A DNA stretch of 64,000 nucleotides from Ophiosphaerella korrae (GCA_028456385.1 JALNQF010000027.1:248001-312000); one strand, 5' to 3'; counted from the stretch's first letter, positions 22,262 through 35,276 are shown. Numbers and translations are program-made. Notes: generated by a model from the sequence alone, not told the origin.

Positions 22262-23919
22262 ACTACAATCAATTTCATATGTCAAGCATTGTACATATCG
22301 AGGAGTGCACCCAACGTCCTTTTTGACGAAAATACCGCATTTGCATCTGATTTTGAGCTCATCGAATTTGCGCCTGGCTGCACCACATGTGAATTATTTT
22401 GCGTGATCTGCGACAGGGAGCGAAGCAATTTCTAGCCAGATCGATCCGCGTGTTTCTACCTAAAGCCGAATATTGGTATCCCTGCGGACCATCCATCTTC
22501 ATCCATAGACGGCACACCTACCTGACGGGGATTGTCTAGGTAGTACCATGTGCTTACAACGGATATGCATAATGCCGCTGACAGCCATAAGATAACGCAT
22601 GTGACTCAAAAAATACCTTGCAACCTCGTGCGGGGTCAACAAGCATCGGTAAATTGGTGGGGCATACATTGCATTGATCATGTGCAACCTCCTCGATTAC
22701 CTCGACCCATTGATTGAAAATGGAAAAGGGCGGAGAGGCAAGTATCGACCGCTAAGCGCTTCCCCGGCCTTAGCGCCACCGAGCGTGGCTGAAAAAAGTG
22801 GATAGGTGATCTCGTCGTAAAACGATAGCGCCATGGCTATCATGTCGAGGAACAAATCATGCACCCAAGATGCCACGAGCGGGCGTGCAACGACGTACAG
22901 GAGGAAGTTGTACGAGTCTGTCTAAGAAGTCTTAACCTCAGGTACACAAACAACTAGGCTGTTGAATTAATTAATTCTCTGCTCAATCACATTGTCACGA
23001 GCACATTACTCGTGCGAGCGTTTCCCAGAAGAAACGCTAAAGACTGTTGAGATACATCAGTGCCATCACATCGTTACTAGTTAGGAGTGTAGTAGCAAGT
23101 GGAGGGAGAGGTAGGTACCTCCGCCTTGCCTTCCGACAGAGAAGGGCCGTTTCGGAATGGTTTGCGTAAGAATTCGGGACACGGAGTTCATGGGAGCGGC
23201 ACAATACAATCACATAGCTCGCGACGAAGACAGCGGGTAGAATGGACGTGATCGGCAATTGACTAGACACGCAAGCGTATGCTTGCACAAGCTGCAGGTG
23301 CCCCAGCCACGCCGGTGCGACTGTCCAGGACAGGCGGTTGGAATGAGTTTGGTTTGGTGACTCGGAGGCATCCGTGCTGCTTGCGCTTCGCATATCCGCA
23401 CGACCAGAGCGAAAACGGATGGGGCGCGAATCAAGGCGGTGAATGCTGCGGGTGCCCTGGTCGACGCATAGGTGATCTAGTTCCCAACATCAACGAGAGA
23501 TTCCCGTCTCAGACTGCGACAAACAACAGATTCCAAATCCAACGTAGAGAGGCTAAGAGGCTGATGGTCAGACAGGCCGTGCCATACTGATCGAATCTTA
23601 CGGCGCCCGTGCCCTGGACCAAATTTACGTCATCTGTTCGGCGCAAAGCGCGTGGTCTTTAGCGCGGAGCTGTCGTGCTGATCCGCTAGTGAGATATTGC
23701 GAAGAGGCAACTTCCTGGAAAACGGCAGCTGGGCTTTTTCGCTGTATTTACTTCTCCATCAGCTTATCGTCCGGGTCTTGAATCGAGCACGTCTTCCACA
23801 CAGGCCTGTCAGTGCCAATGCGATCGGGTACATCGTACTAGCGAGTGGGTGCGAGTGCTGGGAGCTGTCGAGTCAACCAACCAACCACAACTCTAGGAGC
23901 TGGACGCGCGCTACCGAAC
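22262..23919. other. Long intergenic region upstream of the ABC transporter
   Basis: 1.66 kb. Contains short frames without recognisable content, an AT-rich patch near 22960-22985 and no clear repeat. It may be a long regulatory region for the transporter; I cannot support any gene here. Confidence 0.5.
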
Positions 23920-26900
23920 ATGAGGTTCGCACATTGCAAAGGCCCAATCTGGGGCAGCCATGGCGATGACTTTTCGCGGTGTTTCGAACAGGAGTAAGTG
24001 GGTGGGCGAGCACTCAAACCTGACATACGAGCTGAGAAAGACCTATGCTAATCCATCTTTGTGCAGCTATCTCCTCACATTATTTCCCCTCATCCTATGC
24101 GGTGTCTCTGTCGTTTATCTCTTGCTCCAAATTTACTTTGAAGCAAAAGGGAGCAAATACCACCATGCCTATAGTATCCTTGACGACTCACGAAATGCCT
24201 GGACATTCGGCAGCCCTCACTACAATGGCGGCGACGCCGATACCGAATCTGAAGAAAACGAATTCGATCGCAGCGAGGGGCTCGCGCTCGATCCTACCAC
24301 CAGTCGTCAAGCCGTGTCGGTCATGACTGCAGACAAGCCCCGTGGCATGGTCACGGTGGTAGTTCTAGAAGAGGCTGCTGTCCTGGCGCAATTGGCTATA
24401 CACATCGTTGTGCTGTGGTTGAACATCTGGGGCAAACATGGCAGGATCGCTGCAATCGCTAACATTGCCGTATGGTCGTACATTGCCGCAATCGCCTCGT
24501 TGCGATTACTCTTTTCTAGCACCAATAGGCTCGCTTTTCCCCACCTATGGTATCATACTGCCTTCATCTACGGTTTCCAGTGGGCCTTCTCCGTCCTCCT
24601 ATTCCGATCGGCCATTATCCATCCGCGCTCAGATCTCCATCAAAAGCTAACAATCCTCGATTTTGCTGTTACATCGCTCCTTTTCCTCATCTCTTTGTGC
24701 TCTAGGAAAGGCAACAAAGTGGTGGAGCTCGAGTACGAAGGAGATATCCTGCCGGCGAGAGAACCGATAGCCAGCGTATTCTCACTTGCGACTTTTAGCT
24801 GGGTCGATCCGATCGTTTGGACTGGGTACAAGAAGACGTACGAGCTCACAGATGTTTGGAACTTAGCCCCAAGAGACAAGGCCGCAGCCGTGCTCTCAAA
24901 TTATCGACAAGTGAAGAAGACAACCTCCCTCGCTTATCATCTATTGCGGTACTTCAAACGCAGCCTCCTGATCCAGGGAGGATGGGCTGTACTCTCTGGA
25001 TTCCTCACTTTCGCACCTACGCTCCTTCTCAAAGTCATTCTGGAGTACATCGAACGGCCGGAAAACACGCCTCGCAATGCTGCTTGGTTTTATGTGATTC
25101 TTCTATTCGTTGCAGGAAGTCTGTCTGCCCTCGCTGATGGCCAAGCTCTATGGGTTGGTCGAAAAATTTGCATTCGTATACGCTCCGTAGTTATTGGAGA
25201 AATCTATGCGAAAGCGCTCAAACGCAGAGCGGCTGCGGGTGCGGATAAGGTCTTGGGTGAAGAGAAGTCAAAGGACAAAGACGAAGACGAGGCGCCTCAG
25301 CGCATCAAGCGCCTCAAACAAATATTCTCGTTCGGCAAGAAAAAGAACAAAAAGGGCAACGACCCTACGGAGGATGACGCGAAAAAGTCTGACGCCGATT
25401 CTCAAGTTACGACAGGTACCATTATCAATCTTATGTCGGTTGATGCGTATAAAGTCAGCGAGTTATGCGCATATTTGCACTTCTTATGGGCAAATACTCC
25501 GGTCCAGGTCGCAGTAGCTGTCTACCTCCTGTATCGCATTATGGGATACAGTTCAATTGCGGGTATTGGAGTAATGGTCATTCTGCTGCCAATCAATATG
25601 TATGTTGCAAAGCAATTTGCCGATATTCAAATGCTCATCAGTTCCACTACGGACGCTCGCATCCATACCACGAACGAGGTGCTTACCAACATCCGAATCA
25701 TCAAATACTTTGCCTGGGAGCAACGCTTCATTGGTCAGGTCAATGAGAAGCGACATATTGAATTGAAGCATCTGCGCCGGAGGTACATCCTATGGGCGAT
25801 AGCAGCTACCATATGGTCAGGATCCCCTGTTTTCATCACCTTTCTCTCCTTCTTCGTCTACACAAGTATCGAGCACAAGCCCTTGATTCCATCAGTCGCC
25901 TTTACTGCTTTATCGCTGTTCCAAATCTTGAGAATGCCCTTGGATCAGCTTGCAGACATGGTAGCGCACGTCCAGGAGTCGAAAGTCTCGGTAGACCGTA
26001 TTGAAGAGTACCTCAACGAACCCGAGACCGACAAGTATCATCAATTGAGTTCCCAGAAAAAGGACGAAAATGGCGAGTCCCTTATTGGGTTCGACAATGC
26101 TACTTTCAGCTGGGGCGGAAAAGACATGACGGACAAGACTTCTGCGGATGCTTTCAAGCTCATGGATCTCGATCTCAAATTTCATGTTGGACAGCTTAAT
26201 GTCGTGGCCGGGCCCACGGGATCCGGCAAGACTTCTCTACTTATGGGTTTGTTGGGTGAAATGACGAAACTGAAGGGAGAGGTTCATTTGCCTGGAGGCT
26301 GTAGTCGTGAGGAAGTCAAGCCAGATCCTGCCACAGGCCTGACAGAAAGCGTGGCATACTGCGCGCAACAGGCATGGCTTGTCAACGGCACCATCAAAGA
26401 GAATATTGTGTTCGCCAGTGACTGGGATGAGAAACGGTACGACCAAGCGGTTGTGGCCTGCTGCTTAAAACGCGACCTTGATATTCTCGACGCTGGTGAT
26501 GAAACGCTTGTGGGTGAGAAGGGAGTTACGCTCTCTGGCGGCCAAAAGCAGCGCATTTCTCTTGCTCGTGCTCTGTATTGCAAGGCGCGCCATGTCTTAC
26601 TCGATGATGTTCTGAGTGCTGTCGATTCCCATACGGCTAAGTGGATCTTTGACAATGCCCTCAAGGGCAAGCTTATGCAGAACCGCACCTGCATTCTCGT
26701 CACGCATAATGTTAGTCTCGCGCTACCTCAAGCTGAATTCTCTGTTGTCCTCGATAACGGCAAGGTAGTTGCCCAAGGCACGGCAGACGAAGTCATCAAG
26801 TCTGGTAAACTCACTGAGGATCTTACCAAGTCTCGACCTGCTTCGCGCGGAGCATCCAAAGCACCTTCTAAGGCACCTTCGGAGATTGATAGCGAAGAAG

Positions 26901-29266
26901 CGAACGGCGACCTCAATGATTCTGCGAAAATCGATAAGTCTTACGAATCGAAGAAGAAGGCTGCAGATGCTCAAGAAGAAAAGAAGGCGGAAGGAGGCGT
27001 CAAATTAAGCATTATACTCATGTACCTAAAGGCTATGGGCCCATGGTATTACTGGCTTGGTGCGATTATTGCTTTCGTTGCGGCGCAAATATCGTCTGTG
27101 TCTACGAACCTCTGGATCCGTACATGGGCTAATGCTTATGCTGACAAGGGCTATGCTGCTATGGGACATCATAACCAGTCGCCTGTTACCCATGCACCCA
27201 CATTAAGCGGAATGGGAACTTGCATGAATAGCGGCACTTGCAGTTGGAACTTTCCTTTCTCGACACAGCCAAAGGGGGAGAAATATTCCTACAGCTACAT
27301 GCCCACTACCTTCAGGATCATGGACTCGGACGTTGATTCCACGTACTTCCTTTTCGTGTATGCGGTTCTTGGTCTAATTTTCATGTTCATTACTTTCCTA
27401 CGGGAGGGCTTTTTGTTCGGTGGCTCCCTCGCCGCCTCGCGACGCATTCACGAACGACTGATTCAAAAAGTTACACATGCCAAGTTCCGCTTCTTCGACC
27501 AGACCCCTCTAGGCCAACTGATGAACCGGTTTTCAAAAGACATCGAGGCCATAGATCAAGAAGTCGCACCAGTTGCCATCGGCGTTGTTCACTGCCTAGC
27601 CTCTGTCATTACCATCATTGTCCTAATCTCGATCATTACGCCGGGATTCCTGATCGCTGCGTCTGTCATCTCCGTGGTATATTTCATGATTGGTCGCTTC
27701 TATATCAATTCATCTCGAGACTTAAAGCGCCTTGAATCTGTCCATCGAAGCCCGGTGTACCAGCAGTTTGGCGAAACGCTGTCTGGCATGACGACTATTC
27801 GAGCTTATGGCGATGAACGCCGATTTATCCGCGAAAACCTTGCCAAGATCAATACGCAGCATCGACCATTTATCTACCTGTGGGCATCTAACCGATGGCT
27901 TGCATTTAGGGTCGACGTTGTGGGTGCACTGGTTGCGTTTTTCTCGGGAGCCTTCGTCATTCTTAGCGTTGGTACCATTGATGCGGGCGCCGCTGGTCTT
28001 GCCCTGACATACGCTGTTACATTCACCGAAAACGTGCTGTGGTTTGTCCGTTTGTATTCCGCTAATGAGCAGAACATGAATTCCGTAGAGCGTGTCAAAG
28101 AGTATTTGGATGTTGAGCAAGAGGCGCCCGCTTCCATCCCAGAGGCTAAGCCTCCGTCGGACTGGCCAAGCAAGGGCTCTGTGGAGTTCATCGGTTATAG
28201 CACGCGCTATAGGCCCGATTTTGACACGGTCTTGAAGGATGTGAGTTTCAAGATCCTGCCTGGCGAGAAAGTGGGCGTTGTGGGTAGGACAGGTGCTGGC
28301 AAGAGCTCTATGGCGCTCGCGCTGTTCCGCGCTCTGGAGGCGGAGAAGGGCAAGATTTTGGTGGACGATATCGACATTGGCCAGATCGGTCTGCAAGATC
28401 TGCGGGAGAATATTGTCATGGTCCCGCAAGGTAAGTACTCGTAGTGACATATCACAGTATTGTACTAATCAAAGCCAGATCCCACGCTGTTTACAGGCAC
28501 AATCCGAAGCAATCTCGACCCGTTCTCAATCTTCACAGACGAAGAGATCTACACCGCACTCCGCGAGGTCCATCTCATCTCGTCAGCCTCTCAACCAACA
28601 TCCGGCGCAACTACCCCAACACAAACCGGTACGCCCCCTCGCGCAATCAAAATCCCCAACCCCACCACCGGCGCCGTCACAGCCGACGTTAGCGCCAGCT
28701 ACTCCGCCTCAACCGTAAACCCCAGCTCAATCCTGCAAAATCGCGAATGGGCCCGCGGCGAAGCCCACGACGACACCATCATCGTCATGCCAGATGGTCA
28801 TGCCACAAACCCCAACCAACCCGCCCAACCCGCGCCCCCACCCGACAACAAAAATCCCTTCCACAACCTCAATTCCCCGGTCGCCGAATCCGGCTCTAAC
28901 CTCTCCCAGGGCCAGCGCCAGCTCCTGTGCCTCGCCCGCGCCCTCCTCAAGGCGCCTAAGGTCCTCCTCATGGACGAAGCCACCGCCTCCATCGACTACG
29001 CGACCGACGTCAAGATCCAGGAAACGATTCGCCTGATCAAGAACACAACGATCACCATTGCTCATCGTCTGCAGACCATTATCGATTATGATAAGGTACT
29101 TGTTCTGGATCGTGGCGCTGTCGTCGAGTTTGGCGATCCGTTTGACCTGGTGAGTAAGGACGGGGGCAGTTTCCGCGGCATGTGCGAGACGAGTGGCGAG
29201 CTTGAGGGCCTGGTTGCTACGGCGAGGACGGCGAGTGAAGGGCGGAAGGCGAGGGCGGGGGTGTAG
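23920..29266 (+). CDS. Full-length ABCC-type (MRP/Ybt1-like) ABC transporter
   Basis: Exports or stores organic anions or conjugates across the plasma or vacuolar membrane. I place the start at 23920: exon 23920-23993, intron 23994-24066 (GTAAGT donor, GCTAAT branch, GCAG acceptor), exon 24067-28430, intron 28431-28478, exon 28479-29266; spliced length 1,741 residues. The first exon gives the IWGSHGDDFSRCFE type N terminus seen in MRP proteins. Order: TMD0, TMD1 with a charged insert (about residues 425-480), NBD1 (GPTGSGKTS, LSGGQKQRIS, VLLDDVLSAVD), acidic linker, TMD2, NBD2 (GRTGAGKSS, VPQDPTLF, NLSQGQRQ, VLLMDEATASID). NBD1 has Asp in place of the catalytic Glu, as is usual in ABCC. NBD2 has an unusual insert of about 95 residues. 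Substrate unknown. Confidence 0.92.
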
Positions 29267-29829
29267 GTGTGCCTTTCCTTTGGTTCACTGCGGATTTCTT
29301 GCATGGAGCACGGTGGCATCGCATGTTTACCACATTAATTTTTTTTTCCTCCTTTCGTTAGATTTTTACCGGTGTATATGGGGCTAAGGGACGGGTTCGT
29401 GTGCGCGTTGTATATATAGTGCGAATGGTGAAAAGGGTGGGACACAAAAAAATTCAAAGTCAAAATTGTTATGTTGGGTGCACCGTGTGAGTGAGGACGA
29501 GATATGTGTGTATGTAATGTCATGGATTGCACAGCGATTCTGGTTAAGATGGGATTGGGTGATCTATGGACTTGTAATGACACGTGCTATCATTCTGGGG
29601 TCACCTGGTTCCCGTCTGCAGGATCGTACTGCATGCTACCGAGATTGAGAATCAGGGGCCGGGATGAGCCGTGAATTTCGAATGGTGTGATGCTTCGGAT
29701 CGATGGCTCTTCGATGGACGAGGTTCTGGGCGAGAATTCGAACTTCCTGCCTGGTCCGGTGAGGCTAGGGGCTAATGTATGCCGCGATTGTTGTCATCGG
29801 AGGCGTTATTGAATGCCTGGACTTGGGCC
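29267..29829. other. Convergent intergenic region, ABC transporter / RBR ligase
   Basis: 563 bp between stop codons with several T-rich and GT-rich patches. No gene seen; probably both 3' UTRs. Confidence 0.5.
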
Positions 29830-31463
29830 TCAACCTGAAGCCAAGCCTGGCGCATAGCCTCTACCGCCGCCAAAAAATTCATTCCGAGGCCGAGCTTCGG
29901 CCTGTGTCTGAGCCTCAGCTTGTGTCTGTTGGTGAGCAGGGAGTGGACCATGAGGACGACGATGACGATGACGAGCAACTACTTGGACGGTCGCAATCCC
30001 AGAACGAACACGGCCGCCACGCGGAGGAAAATCTTCCTCCGTATCATCATCAGCATCGTCGGCATCGTCAGGATCAAACATTGCAGGTTCATCGATATGG
30101 TGCTGGCCAGCAAGGCGGCGTTGAGCTCGACCCTGAAGCTGTATCATATTGGGTACGGGCACCACGTTATGACGAATAATGAAGTCCTGAGGCAGAGGCC
30201 GGTGATTGCGTGGAGGTTGGCCTTGAGGCTGAGCACCTTCACCTGCACCATCGAGGACGCGGTGAGCCTGCCTGATCAGATGGTCGAGTTCGGCTTCAGT
30301 CAAGTTGTCAGGAGCCCAATTTGCTGCGAACATGGCAGTATCAGCGCGACGATGGGGACAGTGCTCATGGTGCTCTTGTCCGGAGGTGTACGATACCAAG
30401 CAGTGCCAGCAAAAGTTGTGGTGACAACGATTGCAGGTCATGTGATCTAACGAAGTTAGCTATACGCCATAACAGTCGTTGAAGATAATAGCTTACCGCA
30501 TCCGCCATTCTTCTCGATGTTAACGCCACACTTGGGGCACTGCTTTGCACCCATGGCTTTGATTTCCTTGATGGAGGCTAAGTCTTCTTCCTGCCTGATA
30601 TTGCTACAGTCGACGTCAGGGTGCCAGGGACGGTTGCATGAGAGACAAATCTCTTGCTCACACTCGGGGCAAGCAATCTTCTCCTTGGTGTTCCCCTCAG
30701 CATCGCCTAGGCAGTTCTCGATACAGAAGTGAAGGCCACATTTAGGAGAGAGGCAGACTTTAAAGGCTGGACTTTCATCGAGGAAGTGCTTAAGAAGAGC
30801 GCGATCATAGCTATTAAGTGTGAGTACTCACGGAAGCAAGCTGTGTAGGACAAGTAAGACTTACTCTTCAAGCAAGACTCTACCTCTGGAAGGCGTGAAC
30901 ACAACCCACTGCAAAGTTGCCATATCTAGTGCATGATTGCAGTTTGGGGCCGGACATGCCAGAGCCGCCTCATCAAGTTTGCGATTGACCATTTTAGTCT
31001 TGAGCAATTTCTGGATGCAGTATGTGCATATAATCTCGAAATGATCGCAAGATTCGCCGGGAGCTTCTTTCAAAAGACGGAAGAAAGAGATAGTCCTAAC
31101 ACTAGCGCAAATCATACACATCTGCTTTGCCAATGTCTTCTTATCCCTCACCTGCAGCTTTGCGCCTGCTTTGATAGGCTCGTTGAGCGATGGCTTCACA
31201 ACGGTACCATCCCTAATACGAGCGATGGTCCTGCGGGAGGAGTTGGCATCGGGATCTTGAAAGGCTGTATTAGTTTGTCCAGACTCGGCCTCAGGCTCAC
31301 GTGTGGCGCCGGGAGGGTAGAAATCGTCGTTGGGCCTTGCCCGATCCCTACGGAAGGGACGGCCAGGTGAATGGGGTGTATAGGCACGGCGTTCAATGAT
31401 ATAGCGTCGATGCAGACTGGGATCATCAGCATCCTCCCGCATGCGAGCAGAGGAGTCGTCCAT
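29830..31463 (-). CDS. RBR-type (RING-IBR-RING) E3 ubiquitin ligase
   Basis: Ariadne-like ubiquitin ligase that passes ubiquitin through a cysteine in RING2. The first exon (from 31463) has an arginine-rich, disordered N terminus, then RING1 beginning MCMICASVRT and continuing through CTYCIQKLL and ACPAPNCNHALD. The IBR domain lies in the next exons (CLSPKCGLHFCIENC, CPECEQEICLSC). RING2 is CPKCGVNIEKNGGCDHMTC with NFCWHC, and the Cys of GGCDHM is the predicted catalytic residue. The C-terminal tail is low-complexity, with an Asp-rich patch and Gln/Ala repeats. The intron near 30862-30798 contains GTAAGT. The Met at 31463 is preferred over an upstream in-frame Met at 31547. Substrates are unknown; related fungal proteins are numerous and fast evolving. 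Confidence 0.87.
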
Positions 31464-32676
31464 GATGATTTCTTTTGTCAAGCTTGCTGTGGCCGTGGGT
31501 GGTTGATGGAATGGGGCAGAGAGTAGGCAACGTTTGCAGGCGGTCACTTTGCAAACTTATATGTAGCGGTGTGTGACTAGTGCGTGTGGCAGGTGAACCC
31601 AAAATCTTTCTTACTATGTCTAGTCGAAAACGGGGTGGTGCGGCCGTGTTGTTAGTCACGGTCGAAGTGAATTCGTTTGTTTATTTTCACCCAGGAGATA
31701 TAGCTACAGGAGACTCGTAGTACACCATCACCAGTCGAAGATTTCAGAGTTCCCATCTGGACTTCAAATCTCAAGGGGTATCGGATAAAGCGACTACCCT
31801 CTATGCTTGTCGCCATTCAACAGTAAACCCAAGATATTGTTATACTACGATACTTGCGAGGGTTTCTAGAGGTCGGAGCCAGGGGACCAAATTCTATGGC
31901 ATTTTGCGATAACGTATTTATAGGCGGCAAAAAGCGGTAAAGAAGGGTTTACGGTATGACAAATGGTGAGCTGAGCCAGGAACAGATGACTCCAGGGCCA
32001 CTTTTAACCCTACTGGCCGACCAAAGACTCTCAATGGTTGGTATTGTTGATAGATTCTATCCAGTTATTCCGATGATCTTGCAGCCGACATTGGTGTTTA
32101 TGAAGTAGATACTGAGGGCATTTCTAGTTGGATATTGCCAGTGAAACTATCATTTTCGCTCAACAAACTAGATGATGTAGAGTATCACAAAGCAAACTAT
32201 CTCGGGAACAGCGACCTGATAGCAAGTTAATCTCATAATTCACTTCTTTGGACATGGACATGGGTACCAAGAAGGAAATCATAGTAGCGTAATGATAGTA
32301 AATGGACACTTGAAAAACAGTACCTGTCGAGATGGAAAGCCCAAAGTAGGGACGCAAACGTTGAGAGTAATTTAGTGGGGCATATAGGGTGTCTACACAT
32401 ACCTTTCGTTGGAGCTACTGTCTTAATTACGATGTTATGCTGTAGAACGTTCAAAAACAGATATCAGATCACTACAACAGTTCGCGGTTTTAAAGCAAAT
32501 GGTGGATATTCACGACGCAGCTATCTATGAGCCAGTCTGATGGATGAAGATCAGAGTCGCCCAACCTCAAGATATATACCGCTTGCTATCCAATCTCCCC
32601 AGCCCAAGTTAGGACGCTCATAGAGCACCAAAGTGTCATTGTGAACAAAGACACAGCATGGCCCGTCCTTCTCAGC
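31464..32676. other. Intergenic region between RBR ligase and orphan gene
   Basis: 1.2 kb. AT-leaning sequence with only short meaningless frames. It carries the RBR promoter at the low-coordinate end; nothing else can be named. Confidence 0.5.
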
Positions 32677-33561
32677 TCAGATATCCTCTCCATCACCTTC
32701 CAATCTGCTAGCATTGGCATTTTCTAAAGGAAAGCGAAGGAATCTGGTGAGGATGCTCTTCATCTTCTCGGCGTGGAGAGGTGGAAGCTTGACCATGCTC
32801 TCAGCTGGCAGCGCAAATTCAAACGCATTCCAGGTTGGGTCATTGCGCTTCATGTCGGAGATAGCGTACGGAATATGTTGCTTGAGATCCTGTAGCGATG
32901 CCCCATTCTTGCAGAGAAATGCCGTCTGGGCCTCGGCTTCGGCAGCACGGGTAGCACACGCCTTGACGAAACTTGCGAGCTCGAAGGAGCGGACTGGGTG
33001 GTTCATATTATCCTCCATGTCCAACAAGACGCTCCTCCAAATATCAAATGGCGAGGAGTTCGAAGGCCACAACTGCTCCGCGCAGAACTGCTTGATGTAT
33101 GCTTCGGTCGAGTAGGACTTGCTGAGGGCGTCTGCGAGGTCGCGTAGGTCTTCGGTACACTTGTTGATGTTGTCTCTCACTTCGATATTGACGTGCGGGT
33201 CAAAGGAGCGGCTCATAGACGTTGTAACGCGTTCTAGGGCGCGGTGGATCAGCACATTTGTTCCGTGGGAGTTGTATAGAACCATCTGCGCAAATTGCAT
33301 AATCTGCTCGGTCGCTTTGGCGGTACGAATCAGCATTCCCAAATTGTCAATCTTTGCGACGAGCTCACTATAGGCTTTCACTGGATCGAGAGTCTTAGAA
33401 CTAGCGAGGGCTGTGGCGTTGACCTCATTAATGTCTGGTTGGGTTGAGGGCTGGTTGCCAGAATCATCGTTGTGTTCGGTGGTGAGCTTTTCAGCAGCGT
33501 GGGTTTTCTCTTGCTCCAGCTTCTCCATGGCATCCGTATATCCTGCTTTCAAATTCTCCAT
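32677..33561 (-). CDS. Uncharacterised protein, predicted mostly helical
   Basis: Single-exon frame of 294 residues that I do not recognise. The N-terminal 45 residues are charged and Lys/Glu-rich with a coiled-coil look (MEKLEQEKTHAAEKL), followed by a disordered Ser/Thr/Gln linker. From about residue 60 the protein is predominantly helical with regular spacing of Leu, Ile and Met and few Gly or Pro. No signal peptide, membrane segment or catalytic motif is visible. Codon use resembles its neighbours and there are no stops, so I take it as a real gene. It may be a lineage-specific ascomycete protein; no function can be assigned. Confidence 0.6.
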   Translation of the reverse strand: MENLKAGYTDAMEKLEQEKTHAAEKLTTEHNDDSGNQPSTQPDINEVNATALASSKTLDPVKAYSELVAKIDNLGMLIRTAKATEQIMQFAQMVLYNSHGTNVLIHRALERVTTSMSRSFDPHVNIEVRDNINKCTEDLRDLADALSKSYSTEAYIKQFCAEQLWPSNSSPFDIWRSVLLDMEDNMNHPVRSFELASFVKACATRAAEAEAQTAFLCKNGASLQDLKQHIPYAISDMKRNDPTWNAFEFALPAESMVKLPPLHAEKMKSILTRFLRFPLENANASRLEGDGEDI

Positions 33562-34167
33562 GACGTTGTTGCAGCTTTATCGATAGACCCTAGGAATGTG
33601 GTTGGTACGCTTCTCAACTCTTGTCAAGAACTGGAATCACAGTTCACTGCAAAAGGCGTCTCAGAAGACTGAGACGTCCCTCTGTGCCTGTTATCCGTCT
33701 TTCTTGGATGTGTTGGTGGCGTTATATGCTTCAGTGTTGTGTAAAGAAAAGGAAGCAAAGGGCGCTATACGCCTTCATATATTTAGTTAGGCGGAGTCCT
33801 GCAGCGTGCAAACGCTCATAACCCTGCCACTCTAGCAAGTGTAAGTGAATGCGAATAAGTGGAAACTGACTCATTTGGCAATCAACATTAGTCATACATG
33901 GTACTCAACAGAGTAGGGAAGTTGAACGAAGGGCTGTCGTCCTACTCTAGTCAATTATATTATAATTTTGGAGGATGTTATACATCTCACCGTCATCTTT
34001 GTTTGACTCAAATGATATTGTTCAGCAATGCACCCTATCCACACTCCTTTAGGTTTTCTGTAAAGTACTACACAGAAAGAAGATGTAAGTGATAGACGCT
34101 CGAGATGAAGTATCGCGTAAATGAACGGGCGTACTGGGTATCATATAAAAGTCAAGAAATCGGATAA
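33562..34167. other. Intergenic region, orphan gene / KAE1
   Basis: 606 bp with an AT-rich core near 33950-33970. It should hold the orphan gene promoter and the KAE1 3' UTR. No gene. Confidence 0.5.
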
Positions 34168-35276
34168 CTACTCTCTCCACCCAACGAACACTTCATCGGT
34201 GCGAAAACGCTGCGTGCAGGTCGTATCTTCTAGTTTCGTTTCAATGCCCGTCGAATACTCTAGAAGTCCTGCATGCGCAATCATGATCCCATTGTCGATA
34301 CAGAATCGCTCATCGGTTGCGAAGACACTTCCGCCTCGATCCCTCGCCATCATGCCCATCATTTGCTGCAACCTCTCATTCGAGCCCACGCCCCCTACAA
34401 CGAGAACTTGTTGTGATCCAACATGCGCCATTGCACGCTCTGTAATCTCTACTAGCATCGCGAAGACAGTCTCTTGTAGTGAGAAACATAGGTCCTCTCT
34501 CGTTATCAGTTCGCCCTCTTCAGTCTTCAGCCGTTTGTCGTCAGGCAACGATTCGTCGAGGCCTTTCGCTAAGAGATCTGCAGCTGCCAGTATACCCGAG
34601 AAACTTGCATCCATACCTTTGACGCCATATGGTAGATCGACTAGGTTATGTCCTTTCTTCGCTAGCTGCTCGACGTTGTATCCTGGAAATGGATTGTTCG
34701 GTATCATGAGCGTGCGTGCGAAACGGTCGATACAATTCCCTATAGCAATGTCGAGAGCTTCGCCAAAGATACGATATCGTTGTGCTGAGTAGGCGATTAC
34801 TTGGGTGTTTCCACCAGAAACATATAGCACGACTGGATTGTTGGCGTGGGTTATGGCTCTGCCCATTTCGATGTCTGTGATGTTTAGCGCATACACTTCT
34901 ATGCATGATTTCGGTATGACTGACGGCCAACGCAATGGTTTACTCCTATTATTGGCTTCCCCCATAGCAAGCTTATGGTTCGTGCAGCTAGTGCGACGCT
35001 CTGTAATGGCGCACCCATTCCAGGTCCTTTAGTGTAGCATATGCAGTCAATATCCTCAATCTTCACACCTGATTGGTGGATAGCCTGCTTGATTAGTCTC
35101 ACAACCCATGCTCGGTGGTGTATTGCGGTGTCCTTTGGTAGGAAACCTTCGCCAGGCGGGGATATGTAAGTGTGCCGTAGATTTGCGAGGATAGTTGGCG
35201 GTTTGCCAGGCCCTGGATGTGATATCACTCCAATTCCTATCTTGTTAGCGCTTCCTTCAAGCCCTATAGCAATCAT
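34168..35276 (-). CDS. KAE1: KAE1, tRNA N6-adenosine threonylcarbamoyltransferase (KEOPS)
   Basis: Catalytic subunit of KEOPS/EKC, which makes t6A at position 37 of ANN-decoding tRNAs in cytosol and nucleus. Exons 35276-34925 and 34874-34168 splice to 352 residues. The splice rebuilds the metal-binding NHCVGHIEMGR, with both histidines. ASKHA ATPase features follow: [47 protein letters not shown] and [12 protein letters not shown]. The start [13 protein letters not shown] is the usual eukaryotic form and lacks a mitochondrial leader, which separates it from the mitochondrial QRI7. Divergent from the SET-domain gene with 509 bp between start codons. Confidence 0.97.

Noticed and set aside
22499..23969. 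Several 60-118 codon frames in the gap upstream of the ABC transporter
   Set aside because: None has conserved-looking composition, and the only one touching a gene runs into the transporter's first exon in another frame.
27722..28450. 242-codon minus-strand frame opposite the ABC transporter
   Set aside because: Exact antisense shadow of the NBD2/TMD2 coding sequence; no family signal of its own.
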